Below, in pieces: positions 17,354 through 25,885 of a DNA stretch of 62,179 nt. Under the pieces are notes generated by a model that was not told the origin of the DNA, did not search any database, and saw only the letters and a list, made by a program, of their open reading frames with translations. The position numbers and the translations under genes are program-made. Numbering within the stretch: position 1 is the stretch's first letter; every line of letters starts with the position of its first letter. This stretch comes from Clostridia bacterium (GTDB lineage: Bacteria > Bacillota > Clostridia > Christensenellales > Aristaeellaceae), in NCBI GenBank assembly GCA_017512805.1, contig JAFWES010000055.1:1-62179 (forward strand), written 5' to 3'.

Positions 17354-19342
17354 ATGAAGAAGATGAAGCTGGATACCTTTATGGACTTCCGGATGATTTC
17401 CTCCCTGACCCTGTCGCCGGACGGGAGCAGGCTGGCCTATGTGCTGACGGGGATTGACCGGGAAAAGAAGGAATATGTCAGCCGGCTGCGGCTGCGGACC
17501 GGGGATGAGGATCGGGCCATGGTCAGCGACGGAAAGATCGGGGAATTTTTCTTTGAGGATGCGGACCACATCCTGTTTGCCACGGAAAGACGGGATGAGA
17601 AGAAAAAGGAAAAGGACGAGGAGGAGAAGGGCGCGTCCACGGTGCTGTACCGGCTTCCCCTCACGGGCGGAGAGGCGGAAAAGGCCTATGAGCTTCCGCT
17701 GGACGCGGACAGCTTCAGGCTGCTGCCCGACGGGAATATCCTGATGACCGGAGAAATCACCACGGAGAATCCCGATCTGTATCTGCTGGAGGGCGAAAAG
17801 AAGAAAAAGGCCCTGGAGAAGATCGGGGAGGAAAAGGACTACGAGGTACTGACCGAGTCCCCCTTCGTCTACAACGGCCGCGGCCTGATTCAGGGAAAGC
17901 GCAGCGCGCTGTTTCTCTATCGGCCGAAGGAGAACAGGCTGCGCCGCCTGACCGGGAAATATACAGATGTGGGCAGCTTCCGGGTTCGCGGGAAGGACGT
18001 CTATTTCAGCGGCGTGAATTTCCGCCACCGCTGTCCCAACCGGGACGACCTGTACCACCTGGACCTGGAAACCGGGAAAACGGAGAAGCTGCCCGTGCCC
18101 CGGCTGATCATCTATGCCATCGAGTTCATCGGGGACACGCTGGTGGTGATCGGCGCGGACGGGAAGCGGTTCGGGGACAATGAAAACCCCTGCTTCCATA
18201 CCTATGATCCCCGGACCCGGGAATTCAGGCTGCTCTGCGAAGCGGATGAGAGCCTGGGCTACGGCATGCTGACCGACGTGGAATACGGCGCTTCCCGCTT
18301 CACCAAGGCGGAGGGTGATTATCTGTATTTCCCGGCCCTGGACCGGGACGGCTGCAAGATCAAGCGCATCGGTCTGGACGGCGCGATTGAAACCATCGCC
18401 GCGGGGGAGGGCCTGATCAGCGACTATGACGTGCACGGAGACCGCGTCTTCTTCGCGGGCATGCTAAACATGAAGCTTCCCGAGCTCTACCGGGCGGAGG
18501 CGGAGGGCAACCGCTGCCTGACCTCCTGGAACGCGGAGGCGCTGCAGGACGTCTTTGTGGCGCAGCCCAACCCCATCACGGCGGAGCTGGACGGGGAGGA
18601 GATCGACGGCTGGGTGCTGCTGCCGGAGGACTACGATCCGCAGAAAAAATACCCCGCCGTGCTGGATATTCACGGCGGACCCAAGTGCGCCTACGGCCCG
18701 GTGTTCTTCCATGAGATGCAGGCCTGGGTCTCGAAGGGATACATCGTGTTCTTCTGCAATCCCCACGGCTCCGACGGCCGGGGAAACGCCTTCTCCTATC
18801 TGGACCTGCAGTGGGGCAGCATCGACTACCGCCAGATCATGGCCTTCACGGACAAGGTGCTGGAGACCTATCCCGCCATCGACACGAAGCGGATGTGCTG
18901 CACCGGCGGCTCCTACGGCGGATATATGAGCAACTGGATCCTGGGACATACGGACCGCTTCTGCTGCATCGCCACCCAGCGCAGCATCTCCAACTGGGTC
19001 TCCATGTACGGCATCAGCGATATCCCGCCGATCTCCAATTTCGAGGTCTGCAGCGCCGATCCCTATTCCGAAAAGGGCTTCGCGGAAATGTGGGATGTGT
19101 CGCCGCTGAAATATGTCCAAAACGCAAAAACCCCCACGCTGATCATTCACAGCGAGGAGGATCACCGGTGCCCCATCGCGGAGGGCTATCAGCTGTATAC
19201 CGCGCTGGTTTACCTGCAGGTCCCGGCCCGGATGGTGGTGTTCCACGGCGAAAACCATGAGCTTTCCCGCACCGGCAAACCGGCGCACCGGCTGCGCCGC
19301 CTGGAGGAAATCACCGGCTGGTTTGACAAGTATACCAAGTAA
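17354..19342 (+). CDS. S9-family prolyl oligopeptidase/acylaminoacyl-peptidase
   Basis: A 662-residue cytoplasmic serine peptidase. An N-terminal beta-propeller (residues 1-390) contains a charged KKKEKDEEEK insert near residue 80. The C-terminal alpha/beta-hydrolase has the nucleophile in GGSYGGYMSN (Ser near 518), a catalytic Asp in the HSEEDHRCP region and His in GENHELSR. ILDIHGGP-like LDIHGGPK marks the oxyanion strand. The ATG at 17354 is preferred over 17348 because AGGAG is spaced 8 bases from it. It removes short or acylated peptides in family members. It is intact, unlike its neighbours. Confidence 0.9.
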   Translation: MKKMKLDTFMDFRMISSLTLSPDGSRLAYVLTGIDREKKEYVSRLRLRTGDEDRAMVSDGKIGEFFFEDADHILFATERRDEKKKEKDEEEKGASTVLYRLPLTGGEAEKAYELPLDADSFRLLPDGNILMTGEITTENPDLYLLEGEKKKKALEKIGEEKDYEVLTESPFVYNGRGLIQGKRSALFLYRPKENRLRRLTGKYTDVGSFRVRGKDVYFSGVNFRHRCPNRDDLYHLDLETGKTEKLPVPRLIIYAIEFIGDTLVVIGADGKRFGDNENPCFHTYDPRTREFRLLCEADESLGYGMLTDVEYGASRFTKAEGDYLYFPALDRDGCKIKRIGLDGAIETIAAGEGLISDYDVHGDRVFFAGMLNMKLPELYRAEAEGNRCLTSWNAEALQDVFVAQPNPITAELDGEEIDGWVLLPEDYDPQKKYPAVLDIHGGPKCAYGPVFFHEMQAWVSKGYIVFFCNPHGSDGRGNAFSYLDLQWGSIDYRQIMAFTDKVLETYPAIDTKRMCCTGGSYGGYMSNWILGHTDRFCCIATQRSISNWVSMYGISDIPPISNFEVCSADPYSEKGFAEMWDVSPLKYVQNAKTPTLIIHSEEDHRCPIAEGYQLYTALVYLQVPARMVVFHGENHELSRTGKPAHRLRRLEEITGWFDKYTK

Positions 19343-19349
19343 AAAACGC

Positions 19350-19399
19350 GCCGGTCTTCTCCGTTCCGCAGCTCGCGGGCAGAGAAGGCCGGCTTTTTT
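19350..19399 (+). terminator. Terminator after the S9 peptidase
   Basis: GCCGGTCTTCTC (19350-19361) pairs with GAGAAGGCCGGC (19382-19393), followed by six T residues. Confidence 0.88.
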
Positions 19400-19423
19400 C
19401 TTCACAGCTTCCTTATCGTCTTC

Positions 19424-19797
19424 TCAGACCAGGATCGCCCAGATCCCCTTTGCGGTCCGGAGCTCAGGATCCGTGAAGTGGGTTCCGGGATTCAGCTCCC
19501 AGGTCACACCGAGGCCCAGCTCCCTGTAATGGGAGACGAGCTGTTCCGTGTTGTCCTGCACCGACCGGAGTAGGGGATTCCTGGTTGCGGCTTCCCTGTC
19601 GCCGAGGGAAAGATAGATCTTCTCCGGACGTTTCGGGAACGCATGAGTCAGGGCGTATTCCCTGAAATCCGGAAACCACAGGGATCCGGACATGCTGGCC
19701 GCCCGGTCAAAGGCGTCGCACCGGTACAGGGCATACAGGGCGAAGAGCCCCGCCAGGGAATAGCCTGCAATCCCGACAAAGCGCGCATTTTCTACAT
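19424..19797 (-). pseudogene. 3' fragment of an alpha/beta-hydrolase esterase
   Basis: About 120 codons of a serine esterase (enterochelin-esterase-like) remain. They start just before the nucleophile elbow VGIAGYSLAGLFALYAL and run through LSLGDREA to the His region ELNPGTHF. The N-terminal half is missing. Upstream (minus strand) the frame enters the TTGTGCCCAA element-end repeat near 19798, so the gene was truncated by that junction. Catalytic Ser, Asp and His candidates are all retained, but the oxyanion half is lost. Confidence 0.7.
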
Positions 19798-19896
19798 TTA
19801 CAGAGGAGCGAGGAATGAGATTTTGTGCCCAAAATGTGCCCAAAGAAAGCTAGAAACCTTTTCACTCTGACATATCTTTCTGATCACTGCTTTCAT
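19798..19896 (-). pseudogene. Truncated first codons of another array gene, running into an element end
   Basis: A good GGAGG site and ATG (19896) begin a 32-codon frame, MKAVIRKICQSEKVSSF..., that ends at TAA 19798-19800. Its 3' half overlaps the direct repeat TTGTGCCCAAAATGTGCCCA (19824-19843), and another minus frame there reads FGHILGTKSHSS, integrase-tail-like. The gene probably once continued leftward as the next member of the accessory array. Its identity is unknown. Confidence 0.4.
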
Positions 19897-19918
19897 GTCA
19901 GAAACCTCCTGATCGATT

Positions 19919-20917
19919 TTATGATCTCTGTCCGATCCCCGCGTAGGGAATCCCATGGATCAGGCATTCCGCCGCGTCCTCTATGTCTTCCCGGTCCGGC
20001 GCTTCGCCTTCCCGGGCACAGCATTCCAGCTCATCCACGATGTTTTCGATCAGTACCATGTCGATGAACAGCGGCAGCTTTTCCACCATTTCTTCCAGAA
20101 GATCTGTTTCGGATTTATATCCCTGCAATTGAAGATCAAAGCACTGCCGCATCAGTGCAAAGCGTTTGCCCGGTTCGGTTTTATGCCGCGTCCAGCCTTC
20201 GTTGTGAAGCCAGAGATTGGCCAGGTCGAACATATACCAGCAGTTCATGCAGTTGTCAAAATCGAACACCGTGATCGCGCCGGTCTCCATGTCGATATGG
20301 TAGTTGCCGTCGCTGAAATCAAAGTGAATCAGGCCGTAGCAGCCATTGTCCTGCGGAAGCGCACGGAACGACTCCAGACGCTTGGCGACAGCTGTTTTCA
20401 GTTCGCCGTATTCGTCCGGGATCAGGCGGTCCAGGTATTCCATGTTGTACTTATCAAAGTAGTCCGGGCGGCGATGGACAGGCGCATACGCCTTGGACAG
20501 CCTGTGGATCGCGCCCAGGGCCTTGCCGGTGTTGTAGAAGTATTCACTCAGCGGCGCGCCTTCCCGGTAACGGTAGCCGTTGTCCGCAAGCAGCATGCCT
20601 TTGGCATAAGCAAACAGGCTGACATAGACCGCTTTGCCATCCACTTCCATGCGCTCCACCAGCCTGCCGTGAACCGATGGGATCACATCTGCCACAGGCG
20701 CGCCGTTTTCAGCCAGGAAGCGGACAAACTCCGTTTCGGCAAGATAATCGTTTTCGTCCCGGTCCCCGAGGGCGGAGATGCGAAGAACATATTGCTTTTC
20801 TCCGTTCCTGCTTACGGTCACGATCCGGTTCCGTCCGCCTTCATGGCCGGATACCGGGGCGAAGGCGCAGCCTTCAAGGGCATAAAGCTGCTTCGCTTTT
20901 TCAAGAATACGATTCAA
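19919..20917 (-). CDS. APH/homoserine-kinase-II-like phosphotransferase
   Basis: A 332-residue kinase-fold protein. Its catalytic loop LIHFDFSDGNYHID contains the HxDxxxxN pattern, and the metal-binding DFDN follows at about residue 235. The start is TTG at 20917, with GGGAGG 7 bases upstream and directly abutting the stop of the deaminase gene. The family includes aminoglycoside kinases and metabolic small-molecule kinases. The substrate here is unknown, and calling it a resistance gene would go beyond the evidence. It is the last intact gene of the minus-strand array. Confidence 0.8.
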   Translation of the reverse strand: MNRILEKAKQLYALEGCAFAPVSGHEGGRNRIVTVSRNGEKQYVLRISALGDRDENDYLAETEFVRFLAENGAPVADVIPSVHGRLVERMEVDGKAVYVSLFAYAKGMLLADNGYRYREGAPLSEYFYNTGKALGAIHRLSKAYAPVHRRPDYFDKYNMEYLDRLIPDEYGELKTAVAKRLESFRALPQDNGCYGLIHFDFSDGNYHIDMETGAITVFDFDNCMNCWYMFDLANLWLHNEGWTRHKTEPGKRFALMRQCFDLQLQGYKSETDLLEEMVEKLPLFIDMVLIENIVDELECCAREGEAPDREDIEDAAECLIHGIPYAGIGQRS

Positions 20918-21457
20918 TCACACACCTCCCGCGTGATCTTTTCCCTGCTTCTTTTTCACTTCGTCCATTTCCGCGATGAGCTCCGCAAGTGGATGGTATT
21001 CGCCGCCCCACCATTCAAACACGTGCATCCCTTCCGCTTCGAGCACGGATTCCGTGAGCGTCATTTGGATGCCCAATTGTTTCAGCAGCCCTTCGCGATC
21101 CACCACCTGATAATCAAATGGCAGCAGCTTGCAGAACTCTTTGTAGGACACGCCGCACACGATCTGATGCACCCCAAGTGACGCGATGGCCGCCAGGCAC
21201 CGTTCGCAGGGTGCGCAGCTGGTATAAACGACCGCGTGTTCCAGGATTTCATCAGAATACTTGTTGGCGCATTTGTGCACCAGATTGAATTCCGCGTGCC
21301 CGAAGATTCTGTGAACATAGTCTGCCGTGTTTTCCGCTTCCTCCAGGATTTCTCCGTGATGCACAAGCACCGCGCCAAAGGTATCATGGCCTTTTTTCCC
21401 GGAGCTGATTGCCAGCTCATAGCAGCGTTTCATATACTTCACATGATTGTCATCCAC
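20918..21457 (-). CDS. Cytidine/deoxycytidylate-deaminase-family protein
   Basis: A 179-residue nucleoside-deaminase fold. The zinc site is visible as GHAEFNLVHK (His and catalytic Glu) and TSCAPCERC (two Cys). The start is taken as GTG 21457 because AGGAGGG lies 8 bases upstream; a longer frame upstream is only shadow coding of the overlapping gene. It overlaps the end of the CHAP-GNAT gene by 8 bases. The family deaminates cytosine, guanine or related bases. The long C terminus (about 60 residues past the core) is unassigned. Confidence 0.82.
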   Translation of the reverse strand: MDDNHVKYMKRCYELAISSGKKGHDTFGAVLVHHGEILEEAENTADYVHRIFGHAEFNLVHKCANKYSDEILEHAVVYTSCAPCERCLAAIASLGVHQIVCGVSYKEFCKLLPFDYQVVDREGLLKQLGIQMTLTESVLEAEGMHVFEWWGGEYHPLAELIAEMDEVKKKQGKDHAGGV

Positions 21458-22493
21458 AGGTATTTCCCTCCTGATAGGATTCGGTATTTGCGCAGAACCG
21501 GAACAGCGGATCGCCGTTATCTTCCGCCCCATACTGCACCATGCCGCCTTTTTCCATGGCCCGGGCGGAGGCAATGTTCTCTTTGGCACAGCCGCCGTGC
21601 ACGCCGGGAAGGGCATAGTCCTCCGTCGCGATCCTCAGCAATTCCTTCACGCACAGCGTGCCGTAACCTTTGCCGCGGTATGGTTCATCCAGCAGAATGA
21701 AGATTTCAGGCTCCGCAGGGTTACGGCTGCCGTCCAGGCCGCACCAGCCCATGATCGTCCCGGGACTGTCCTTGCCGCACACAGCAAGGCAGAGGTGACC
21801 AATGCGACCCTTCGCATTCCTTGCATAATTCCCGCCCATATGGGCGATAGCTTCCCGCGCCTCCGCGTCAGAAAGCGGATGATGATCAGCGGGCCACGTC
21901 CGGGCGACTTCCGATATATCGTCCTCTGTGACGAAATGAAGAATCAGGTTTTCCGTTTGATAATCCATCATCATCCTCCGATATTCGTATCCATCCGGGA
22001 TTCTGATATAACCTCTGATATGCTCATCTTTTGGGCGCTCGATGATCCCTGATCTGTTGGCAATATTTCCTTCCGCGACAACGATCGTATCTCCCCGGTT
22101 TTCAAGGACAATACCGATATGATCATGTTCCTTATTTTCAAAAACCCGGTCATACAGAACGATGTCACCGGCATCCGGAACAAAGCCTTCACCGCCTTTA
22201 TGATACGTGATCCGGGGATCACCCGCAGCCAATTCTTCCCAGGCGATACAGCCTGCCAGATGGCAGGTTTTGCATGCTTCCGGCCTGATGGGGATCCCAA
22301 ATCCCGCTTCCCGGCAGCAATAATAGACAAATCCCGCGCACCATAACCCGTCGGCTTCCTTTAGCGTCCATTGTGGGAAAAACCGAATGACCGGCTCAAG
22401 ATTCGATTCTTTCCCCTCAATATACCCATGAAAAGGGATTTGAGCCGCTTCTTCGGCCACCTTTGCCAGGTTTTTTCTTGTTGCCTTTTCCAT
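21450..22493 (-). CDS. CHAP amidase domain fused to a GNAT acetyltransferase
   Basis: A 347-residue two-domain protein. Residues 30-160 are a CHAP-like fold, with the nucleophile Cys in LWCAGFVYYCCREAGFG and His in EHDHIGIVLE. Residues 175-347 are a GNAT with the acetyl-CoA motif EPYRGKGYGTLC and the SARAMEKGGM helix. The ATG at 22493 has GGAGG 10 bases upstream. No signal peptide precedes the CHAP part, so it is presumably cytoplasmic, unlike the usual secreted peptidoglycan CHAP enzymes. The fusion is read directly from one uninterrupted frame. The joined function is unknown. Confidence 0.75.
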   Translation of the reverse strand: MEKATRKNLAKVAEEAAQIPFHGYIEGKESNLEPVIRFFPQWTLKEADGLWCAGFVYYCCREAGFGIPIRPEACKTCHLAGCIAWEELAAGDPRITYHKGGEGFVPDAGDIVLYDRVFENKEHDHIGIVLENRGDTIVVAEGNIANRSGIIERPKDEHIRGYIRIPDGYEYRRMMMDYQTENLILHFVTEDDISEVARTWPADHHPLSDAEAREAIAHMGGNYARNAKGRIGHLCLAVCGKDSPGTIMGWCGLDGSRNPAEPEIFILLDEPYRGKGYGTLCVKELLRIATEDYALPGVHGGCAKENIASARAMEKGGMVQYGAEDNGDPLFRFCANTESYQEGNTCG

Positions 22494-22514
22494 GACATAT
22501 CTGCCTCCGAGCAT

Positions 22515-23177
22515 TCAATCTTTATTCGCAAGAACCGTATAAGTGCTTTCGCCCCACTGTTTCATGATCCGGACATCCCGGAAGCCTGCCTGGCGCAGGA
22601 TATCCATTTCATGTTCGACTGTCAGCGGCGTATCATAGTGATAGAAGACATCGTCTGGAAGTCCCTGTTCTCTTTTCAGCTCCGCAAGGTTCTGAAAGTA
22701 TTCCTTTTCTATTGCTTGCGATTCCGCAAAGTAATCCGTCAGCACAAAGACGCCTTTTTCCGCCAAGGCCGAATGCAGCTTCCCGTACAGCGACGTTTTT
22801 CTTTCCGCCGGAAAATGGTGCAGCGATTCCACGGATACGGCGGCATCATACTGCCCGCTTCCAAGCGGCGCGTCAAAATAGGAGGCATGGATCAGCGTCA
22901 AGCCTTTGTCCGGGAATTTGGCTTTCAGCACATTCAGCATGGCTTCGGACAGATCGATCCCCGTGACGGCCGCGCCGGGGTTCAGCACAAAGTATTCCTC
23001 CAGCTCAAGACCGGTGCCGCAGCCGAGATCCAGCACCCTGCTTCCGCCCGCCAAAGGCAGCAGGGAAGCGGTATAGGCATAGAAGCCGGAAGCGCCCTCT
23101 ATATCACGCTTCATGTGCTCATCATAGCCATCGATCCGGGCGGCAAAGAAATCGTCCATTTTTTCAAGCTTCATCAT
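22515..23177 (-). CDS. Class I SAM-dependent methyltransferase
   Basis: A 220-residue Rossmann methyltransferase. Motif I is VLDLGCGTGLELEEYF, the acidic post-I residue is in VTGIDLSEAML, and motif IV surroundings are YDAAVSVESLHHF. The ATG at 23177 is chosen for its GGAG at 7-8 bases. The substrate is unknown. It is part of the co-directional array. Confidence 0.85.
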   Translation of the reverse strand: MMKLEKMDDFFAARIDGYDEHMKRDIEGASGFYAYTASLLPLAGGSRVLDLGCGTGLELEEYFVLNPGAAVTGIDLSEAMLNVLKAKFPDKGLTLIHASYFDAPLGSGQYDAAVSVESLHHFPAERKTSLYGKLHSALAEKGVFVLTDYFAESQAIEKEYFQNLAELKREQGLPDDVFYHYDTPLTVEHEMDILRQAGFRDVRIMKQWGESTYTVLANKD

Positions 23178-23200
23178 TTTCGTTCTCCATGCGGTTCCTA

Positions 23201-23878
23201 TCACAGGGTGTTTCCGATTGTCTTCAGCGTTTCATCGGTAAATATGGTGGTTCCGCCTTTGTCGATCCAATGGATCTTGCCAAGCTTCCAAACAGCGTTG
23301 GCTTTGATAAAGATTGCGCTTTCATCCTCCATGGCGACGATCGGATGAGTCCTGGACAATTCTTTCAATATCGGGATAAACCACGCGTCCTCGGCATAGT
23401 GCCCCTTCATGACAATGTCCGTCAGGCCGATCCCTTCGCTCAGCGCCTTCGTTTCCCAGACGTCGGCCGCATACCGCCCCATGTTCATGGACCCCGCGCT
23501 GACGCCCAGGATCACGGCGCGGCTGGCCCGAAGCTCCGCGACAAGCCCCAGGTCGCGGATCAGCGACATCTGCTTTGTCACATCTCCGCCCATCAGAAAA
23601 ATGCAGTCCGCCTCCCGCGCCAGCCGTACCGCATCCGCCGCGCTCGTACGCCGGTCAATCACACGATGATCGGCGAACGCCATGCCGCGTTCCGCAAACA
23701 TCCCGTGCATCCCGTCGCTGTCATCGTCGTTCCGGGCGTAATCCTCCGGCCACGCGCTGATAAAGACCAGGCTTTCCCGCCGGGGCAGGTACGCCCTAAG
23801 CGCCTGCGCGACGGCATCGGGAAAATGATGCGTCGGAAAGCCGCTGAACAGGCCCAGTAAGCTCGCGTTCATATTCAT
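23201..23878 (-). CDS. Peptidase S51 (dipeptidase E)-like protein
   Basis: A 225-residue protein of the class I glutamine-amidotransferase-like S51 clan. The nucleophile elbow is ILGVSAGSMNMG and the preceding FLMGGDVTKQ is typical of the family. The start ATG at 23878 overlaps the stop of the P-loop gene (ATGA), indicating coupling. Family members cleave Asp-Xaa dipeptides or cyanophycin fragments. The specific substrate is open. Confidence 0.82.
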   Translation of the reverse strand: MNMNASLLGLFSGFPTHHFPDAVAQALRAYLPRRESLVFISAWPEDYARNDDDSDGMHGMFAERGMAFADHRVIDRRTSAADAVRLAREADCIFLMGGDVTKQMSLIRDLGLVAELRASRAVILGVSAGSMNMGRYAADVWETKALSEGIGLTDIVMKGHYAEDAWFIPILKELSRTHPIVAMEDESAIFIKANAVWKLGKIHWIDKGGTTIFTDETLKTIGNTL

Positions 23879-24981
23879 TCTCCGTTCTGTTTCGTTTCTC
23901 TTGTATAGACCGTTCCCGTTTCCGACCATTGGGGAATGATCTGCTGCCCGCAAAGCTTCACGGAACCATTTTCTTCAAAGCACAGGATCTCCGGCAGGCC
24001 CTCTATAAAGAATTCCGTCGGCGATTTGGGAGAGAGCCTGCGTTTTGCTCCTTCCGGGTCTGTCAGAATACCGTCTTTGATGGAGAAAGAAGCGCCTATC
24101 GCGGCATTCACATACGTTCCGTCCTTTGCCTTGCAGGAAGGCGCATTCTGATGCGCAATCCCCAGGAAGCGGAGCATATCCGCCTCGTAAACATCCCATG
24201 CCTGCGCAGTAATCTCGATTTGGAGCTTATCGCATTCCGATTCATCGTAAAGCCTGGCGGCGCAGTCCGCATAGTCCTTCAGGAAATCGAAAAATGCTGT
24301 CACATCCTGCTGTTTGTTCCGATAGTAAGGCCGCTCTTTGTCCCGCTCCCAGGTTGATTCCAGGTTTTTCATGCCCCGCTGCTTTTCCATAAACGCGATG
24401 GAATCACCCGTCTTTTCCCGGTACAGATAAATCAAGGCGGGGCGTAAGGGACGCAGCATATTCATGATGCTGCGTACAAATATAGCCAGCCTCCGGTAAT
24501 CCGCCCCGTTCAGCAGAAAGGTAAAAATCTGATACTGGAAAATGCCGCTGTCCAGGATGTAAATCGTATCGTTTCGCAGGGCCGCATTCACGAAGGCTTC
24601 CCATTTTTCAAGCGCTGCCGGTTCATAGCGTTCCAATGGGAAATCCATCGCATCGTATTGCTTAAGTTCCTGATACCACGCCGCGTTTTCCTGGCCGGGC
24701 ATCCTTCTCGCCGCGGTCAGATAATCGATCCCCACGGTGGCTGCCCTGACCTCCGCGATGCTGCCCAGCATGCCGGCAGCTTCCGGATATTTTTCAGTAA
24801 AAAGGCGGTACTCCTCTTTTGTCAAACAGGACTCGGAAAAGAACAGCGTGGGATGCGGCTGCGAGACTTCATGCAGCCAGCGGACATCCCGTCCATTCCG
24901 GACCAGCTGTTCAAACAGCCTGTATGAATTGGTGGTCTTTCCCGTTCCGGGAAGGCCTTCCAGCAGAATGATTCTGTTCAT
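23875..24981 (-). CDS. P-loop NTPase of unknown function
   Basis: A 368-residue protein with a Walker A motif at the very N terminus, LLEGLPGTGKTTNS, as in small-molecule and nucleotide kinases. A lid-like segment rich in Arg/Lys follows at about residues 190-220 (YLYREKTGDSIAF). The C-terminal 100 residues look like a separate beta-rich domain. I do not recognise a named family. It sits between the prenyltransferase-like and S51 genes and overlaps the latter. Confidence 0.6.
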   Translation of the reverse strand: MNRIILLEGLPGTGKTTNSYRLFEQLVRNGRDVRWLHEVSQPHPTLFFSESCLTKEEYRLFTEKYPEAAGMLGSIAEVRAATVGIDYLTAARRMPGQENAAWYQELKQYDAMDFPLERYEPAALEKWEAFVNAALRNDTIYILDSGIFQYQIFTFLLNGADYRRLAIFVRSIMNMLRPLRPALIYLYREKTGDSIAFMEKQRGMKNLESTWERDKERPYYRNKQQDVTAFFDFLKDYADCAARLYDESECDKLQIEITAQAWDVYEADMLRFLGIAHQNAPSCKAKDGTYVNAAIGASFSIKDGILTDPEGAKRRLSPKSPTEFFIEGLPEILCFEENGSVKLCGQQIIPQWSETGTVYTRETKQNGE

Positions 24982-24991
24982 TCATCATTCC

Positions 24992-25864
24992 TTATTCTCT
25001 TGCCATATAGGCGTACAGCGTGACCCACTTGTTTTCTTCTCCGATGTTCCCGGCCTTGAAGGCGGGCACTGATTTGGACGCTGTCAGCACATACCTGCCG
25101 TTTTCCAGCCTGTGCTGATCCAGCACCTTGTACCCGGCCCGCATGGCTTCCGACTCCGGCGCGCAGCCGAGCACACGCAGGGCATAAAGGATCTGATGCG
25201 CGCCGATCTTGATGGGATCGGGGGGATAGAACGTGCCCAGCATCACGTCCACCATGGGCGTTTTCATGTCGTCCGTCCGGTAGAAAATGTTGCGTTTGGT
25301 GAAATAATGCTTTAGTGCCTCTTCGCATGCCGCCCTGTATTCCCGCAGATGCAGCTCGGCGACAAGCAGCAGATATTCCACCGTCAGCCTCGCGCAGCTC
25401 TTATGGGGCTTCCTGGGGTCATTGATCTTTTTGTTGGTGCTGATGCACCCAAAGCCGCCGTCCTCCTTGACCAGACGGAGCACGGCGTCGATTTCGTTTT
25501 TCACGATCTCTTCCCGGCCGTATCCCAGTTTCACCAGGTTCCGGAGCAGAAGCGGCTCCCCGCACAACATTTTGAAGCCGGTGCTTTCGATGAGCGCAAA
25601 TACCTCGCTGTCGATGTCCCCTCCGATATCGGCCTGGGTCAGACCCCATTCCGCAAAGCCCAGGATGGCGTCATACTTTGCCCAGGGCTTGTCCGTCCTG
25701 AGCTTTTTCAGCCCGCGCTCGTATATTTTGCTTTGCAGCAGGCGCTTTTTGCATTCAACAACGCGCTCATCGTCGTCCGGCAGCTTTTCGTATTCCTTCA
25801 GCGTCCGAAGCCGCGTTTCCGGGTTTTCTTCCTCCAGCAGCCATGTCAAAATCGAAGGGTCCAT
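24992..25864 (-). CDS. Alpha-toroid (prenyltransferase-like repeat) protein
   Basis: A 290-residue all-helical protein. Repeated segments such as VLRLVKEDGGFGCIS and YKVLDQHRLENGRYVLTA are like the QW/prenyltransferase-type repeats of alpha-alpha toroid proteins. No catalytic DxDD or zinc set is evident, so enzymatic activity is doubtful. It starts with GGAGAACAAGC before ATG 25864. Unknown function. Confidence 0.5.
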   Translation of the reverse strand: MDPSILTWLLEEENPETRLRTLKEYEKLPDDDERVVECKKRLLQSKIYERGLKKLRTDKPWAKYDAILGFAEWGLTQADIGGDIDSEVFALIESTGFKMLCGEPLLLRNLVKLGYGREEIVKNEIDAVLRLVKEDGGFGCISTNKKINDPRKPHKSCARLTVEYLLLVAELHLREYRAACEEALKHYFTKRNIFYRTDDMKTPMVDVMLGTFYPPDPIKIGAHQILYALRVLGCAPESEAMRAGYKVLDQHRLENGRYVLTASKSVPAFKAGNIGEENKWVTLYAYMARE

Positions 25865-25885
25865 GCTTGTTCTCCTCCATTCAAC

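Noticed and set aside
19919-20917. Calling the APH-like gene and the MBL gene antibiotic resistance
   Set aside because: Both have only the broad family motifs. Nothing in the sequence points to aminoglycosides or beta-lactams, and metabolic members of these folds are far more common.
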